Source of the DNA: JBCBEX01 sp038528235
GTDB taxonomy: Bacteria; Bacteroidota; Rhodothermia; Rhodothermales; Rubricoccaceae
Reading direction: 5' to 3'
DNA length: 18,239 bases
Assembly: GCA_038528235.1 (NCBI GenBank)
Contig: JBCBEX010000084.1
Coordinates: 1-18,239, forward strand
The notes under the pieces: generated by a model
Databases searched by the model: none
The model's input: the letters and a program-made list of their open reading frames with translations, nothing else
Told to the model about the DNA's origin: nothing
In this document: positions 15,997-18,239 of the stretch, piece after piece
How the letters are laid out: each line of letters opens with the position of its first letter
Position numbering within the stretch: position 1 is the stretch's first letter
Position numbers and translations under genes: made by a program

Positions 15997-16348
15997 AGAT
16001 CAAGCCCATCGTGAGCTTGGCCTCGTCGGAGATCATCTCCTGGTTGAAGGGCGGCGTGAACACGATCTCGACGGTCGCGTCGTCGCACCAGTCGAGCGCT
16101 TCGAGGCCGTAGCGCACCTGCTGGGGCAGCAATTCGGCCGCAGGGCAGTTGGGTGCGGTGAGCGTCATCTTGACGTGCGCCGTCTGACCCTCCACATTGG
16201 TGTCGAGGCCGTAGATGAGGCCAAGGTCCCAGATGGGCACGGGGATTTCGGGGTCGTAGACGCTCTGAAACACCTCAACGGCCTCGCGCTCATGCGGGGC
16301 GAGGTGGTCGAGGTCGTCGCGGCCGTCGATGAGGAAGTCGCGGTACAT
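15995..16348 (-). CDS. sufT: MIP18/DUF59-family Fe-S assembly protein (SufT-like)
   Basis: A 117-residue cytosolic protein of the MIP18 (DUF59, PaaD-like) family, implicated in Fe-S protein maturation. Hallmarks: YDPEIPVPIWDLGLIYGL (about 31-48), MTLTAPNCPAAELLP with the conserved Cys68, and VEIVFTPPFNQEMISDEA near the C-terminus. The length matches single-domain members. The ATG at 16348 gives the usual short N-terminus. It precedes sufS in the same direction, which supports the SufT reading over the phenylacetate PaaD role; no paa genes are present. A 149-nt gap separates it from the upstream channel gene. Confidence 0.9.
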   Translation of the reverse strand: MYRDFLIDGRDDLDHLAPHEREAVEVFQSVYDPEIPVPIWDLGLIYGLDTNVEGQTAHVKMTLTAPNCPAAELLPQQVRYGLEALDWCDDATVEIVFTPPFNQEMISDEAKLTMGLI

Positions 16349-16468
16349 CGGGGGCTGTGCAGTGGGTGCGAGAATGACAGCCGTGGTACCCCAGGCACGG
16401 CACCAGGTTCAGCGCGAAGTGCGAGGGTCGCGTGCAGATCGTCGCTGCTGACGACGCTCTCCACATCC

Positions 16469-16494
16469 TGCATCGCGCAATTCTGCATCGCGCA
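16469..16494. repeat. 12-bp direct repeat at 14-bp spacing between the mscS-type gene and sufT
   Basis: ctgcatcgcgca occurs at 16469-16480 and again at 16483-16494, separated by two bases, immediately after the stop of the channel gene and about 120-145 nt upstream of the sufT start. It could be a pair of protein-binding sites or a chance duplication; nothing else decides it. Confidence 0.5.
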
Positions 16495-16497
16495 CCC

Positions 16498-17316
16498 TCA
16501 CTGCCCGATGCGCCCCAATTCGACGCCTTCGGAGTAGGCGACCTCGATACCCGCTTCGCTGAAGGCGTGCTTGATGCGACGGTGCACATCGAACGTCACT
16601 GGCCAATAGTCGTCGGGCTCGGCGTAGGGCCGCACGGCGAGGACGACGCTGTGGCTGTCGAAGGCCTCGATGCCGATCTCTGGCGCGGGGTCGTCCAGCA
16701 CGCCCGGCGTGTCGGCGAGCACTTCCTGGATGAGGGCCTCGACCTTGGGAAAGCTCTCGCTGTAGGGCATCGTCACGTTGAGCTCCAGGCGCACGCGGCC
16801 TTTCTTCGAGAAGTTGGTCAGGATACCGTCGATGACTTTCGCGTTGGGGATCACGAGCGTCTTGAGTCCCGGCGTGACGATGATCGTGGAGAAGATCTGG
16901 ATGGCCTCGACGCGGCCGAACTGGTCCTCGACCGAGATCCAGTCGTCGGCCTGATACGGCTTGAAGACGAGGATGAGGATGCCTGCAGCGAAGTTGGCCA
17001 GGCTGCCTTGGAGCGCGAGGCCCACGGCGAAGCCCGCCGCGGCGAGCACCCCAACGAGTGCCGCCGTTTCGATGCCGACCATGCCGGCTACCATGAGCAG
17101 CAGAAACACTTTCAGCGCGATGTCCAAGAAGGACGAGAGAAACGACACAATCGCGCGCTCGAATCCGGCCCGGTTCAGCGCAGCCTCGGCCAGTTTGCGC
17201 ACCCGCTTAATGACCCAGAACCCCACCACAAGGAGGGCAGCGGCCCCCGCAAGGTTGCCGAGGATGGGTACGATGTCGTTGAGAAAGAAGTCGAGGTAGG
17301 CTTCCGCGTTATCCAT
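16498..17316 (-). CDS. MscS-family small-conductance mechanosensitive channel
   Basis: A 272-residue protein from the ATG at 17316 (MDNAEAYLDFFLND). A GTG at 17379 would add 21 residues of weak character and is the alternative start. Membrane helices lie near 15-38, 63-82 and 88-120, counted from this start. The last carries the pore-lining Gly/Ala pattern AAAGFAVGLALQGSLANFAAG, followed by FKPYQADDWI, the typical turn into the cytoplasmic beta domain. VIPNAKVIDGILTNFS is another family hallmark. The C-terminal alpha/beta domain completes the normal length of the E. coli-type channel (about 286 residues). It releases solutes on hypo-osmotic shock from the inner membrane. It lies upstream of sufT in the same direction and is divergent from the last gene. 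Confidence 0.94.
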   Translation of the reverse strand: MDNAEAYLDFFLNDIVPILGNLAGAAALLVVGFWVIKRVRKLAEAALNRAGFERAIVSFLSSFLDIALKVFLLLMVAGMVGIETAALVGVLAAAGFAVGLALQGSLANFAAGILILVFKPYQADDWISVEDQFGRVEAIQIFSTIIVTPGLKTLVIPNAKVIDGILTNFSKKGRVRLELNVTMPYSESFPKVEALIQEVLADTPGVLDDPAPEIGIEAFDSHSVVLAVRPYAEPDDYWPVTFDVHRRIKHAFSEAGIEVAYSEGVELGRIGQ

Positions 17317-17486
17317 GAGATCGAGGGCGTCTGGTAGGGTGGGGACCGAGAAACTAGCGGCGGGGGAGATACCATGCACACGATCGGATCGGCACCTGCT
17401 GATAAGTGCCGAGGCAGCGTTACCCCAACCGTATTCGCTGCGGCCTTATGCCATCACGCCTGTTTCACCCAGCCCGCTCACCCGAC

Positions 17487-18212
17487 ATGCGTTGCCTCCT
17501 TGCCGTGCTCTCCCTCGTCCTGATCCTGCCCGTCGCTGCACCAACATGGGCACAGGAGTCTCCCCAAGCCGACTCCAGCCTTGCCACGAGCACGGAAGAG
17601 CAACGGCGAGTGACCCTGACCAACGGCACTGTGCTGGTCGGTGTGATCCTCGAGGAGTCGGCCGATTCCGTTGTGCTTCGGACGGAGGATGGCCTGCAAA
17701 CAACGATCCCGCGCGCGAACATCGAAGAGGTCGGACCACTCCTGGAGCGCGGGTTCAGCCGCTACGATCCGATCCCGTCACGCCTCTTCATCGCCCCGAC
17801 TGGCCGGACCATGTCAGCGGGCACGGGGCGAATTTCGGGCTACTACATCCTCCCGTCCGTCGCCTACAGCCCGTCGGACCGGCTTGACCTCTCGTTCGCC
17901 TCTTCGATCCCCACGGGCGGATTTACGCTCTTCAACTTCAACGTGAAGGGCCAACTCGTTCGCTCTGAATACATGACCATTGCGGTTGGGGCCAATGCCT
18001 TCGTGCCGGTCGGCAGCGACCTGGACGGTACCGGCGTGGCGGGCACCGTCTACGCAGCGCTGACTGCGGGCTCGCCAACGAATGCCTTCACGTTTGGCGT
18101 ATTCGGGGTCTACGCCAGCGACTACGAGGACGTCGAGTTTGGCGAGGGGGCGTTGGTGCTCGCAGGCTACGAGCGGCAGGTGTCGAACTCGATCAAGCCG
18201 ATCCCGATGTAG
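17487..18212 (+). CDS. Secreted, probably outer-membrane beta-barrel protein with N-terminal SH3-like domain; C-terminus disrupted
   Basis: A 241-residue reading frame from the ATG at 17487, chosen because it starts a clean signal peptide (residues 1-23, ending WAQ); starts at 17448 and 17406 only add Arg-rich leader. Residues about 40-80 (VTLTNGTVLVGVI, SADSVVLRTEDG, IPRANIEEV) look like a small beta-barrel SH3-like domain. From SRLFIAPTGR (98-107) onward the sequence alternates as in outer-membrane barrels: SGYYILPSVAYS, SFASSIPTG, MTIAVGANAFVPVG, FTFGVFGVYAS. I recall related Bacteroidota proteins with PTGR followed by Gly-Tyr-Tyr patterns, function unknown. The frame stops abruptly after SNSIKPIPM, inside an inverted repeat at the window end. 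The true protein probably continues as described for that repeat. Confidence 0.8.
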   Translation: MRCLLAVLSLVLILPVAAPTWAQESPQADSSLATSTEEQRRVTLTNGTVLVGVILEESADSVVLRTEDGLQTTIPRANIEEVGPLLERGFSRYDPIPSRLFIAPTGRTMSAGTGRISGYYILPSVAYSPSDRLDLSFASSIPTGGFTLFNFNVKGQLVRSEYMTIAVGANAFVPVGSDLDGTGVAGTVYAALTAGSPTNAFTFGVFGVYASDYEDVEFGEGALVLAGYERQVSNSIKPIPM

Positions 18213-18239
18213 TTCTCGGAGATGAGCTTGATCGAGTTC
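18185..18239. repeat. Perfect 14-bp inverted repeat at the right end, enclosing an apparently inverted segment
   Basis: gaactcgatcaagc (18185-18198) is repeated in reverse complement as gcttgatcgagttc (18226-18239), which ends at the last base of the window. The 27-base loop contains the stop of the final gene. Reverse-complementing the loop in place keeps the gene's frame open and reads SNSIKLISENYIGIG. This points to an assembly fold-back or a small inversion. Confidence 0.85.

Noticed and set aside
16380..16401. Short hairpin (gccgtg / cacggc) upstream of sufT as a terminator
   Set aside because: Only a 6-bp stem with a 10-base loop and no T-run; weak in GC-rich DNA.

Overview
The window is a strongly GC-rich bacterial segment, dense with genes on both strands. 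The start codons I checked have no convincing Shine-Dalgarno sequence. TPM-domain proteins with Gly/Phe/Ser tails, a secreted two-domain M16 protease, a UMF1-type transporter, a SufS/SufT pair and a secreted barrel-like protein together suggest the Rhodothermota/Bacteroidota side of the tree (Rhodothermales-like). That placement is inference; there is no rRNA or other phylogenetic marker. The first gene is cut by the left edge and the last gene breaks at the right edge, so this is probably a whole contig from a fragmented assembly.

Layout. (1) 3-1211, plus: the 3' part of an unrecognised protein with two Asp-rich FG-GAP/VCBS-like motifs. (2) 3999-1256, minus: a compact operon of three TPM-domain proteins; the first two genes overlap by 8 nt. 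(3) 4152-4730, plus: a small alpha/beta hydrolase, facing (4) 7669-4733, minus: a two-domain M16 zinc protease with a lipoprotein-like signal. (5) 8857-7715, minus: a membrane-anchored double zinc-ribbon/TPR protein. (6) 11302-8979, minus: the general PTS proteins HPr and Enzyme I, with no sugar-specific EII component nearby. (7) 11499-13956, plus: a UMF1-family transporter and a Nif3/YqfO-family metal protein. (8) 17316-13966, minus: an MscS-type channel, SufT, SufS and a VOC-fold protein. (9) 17487-18212, plus: a secreted, probably outer-membrane protein whose C-terminus is broken at the contig end.

Most of this is conserved housekeeping and envelope biology. I found no defence system, mobile element, CRISPR array, tRNA or rRNA. 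No stretch of 300 bases lacks a gene; the longest intergenic gaps are about 150-230 bases.

The best signals beyond the genes are two. First, the right end carries a perfect 14-bp inverted repeat whose enclosed segment makes sense only when reverse-complemented: the last gene then stays open and reads a plausible barrel strand. This means either an assembly fold-back or a small invertible segment. Second, the 78-bp spacer between sufT and sufS holds two perfect inverted repeats in interleaved (pseudoknot-like) order.
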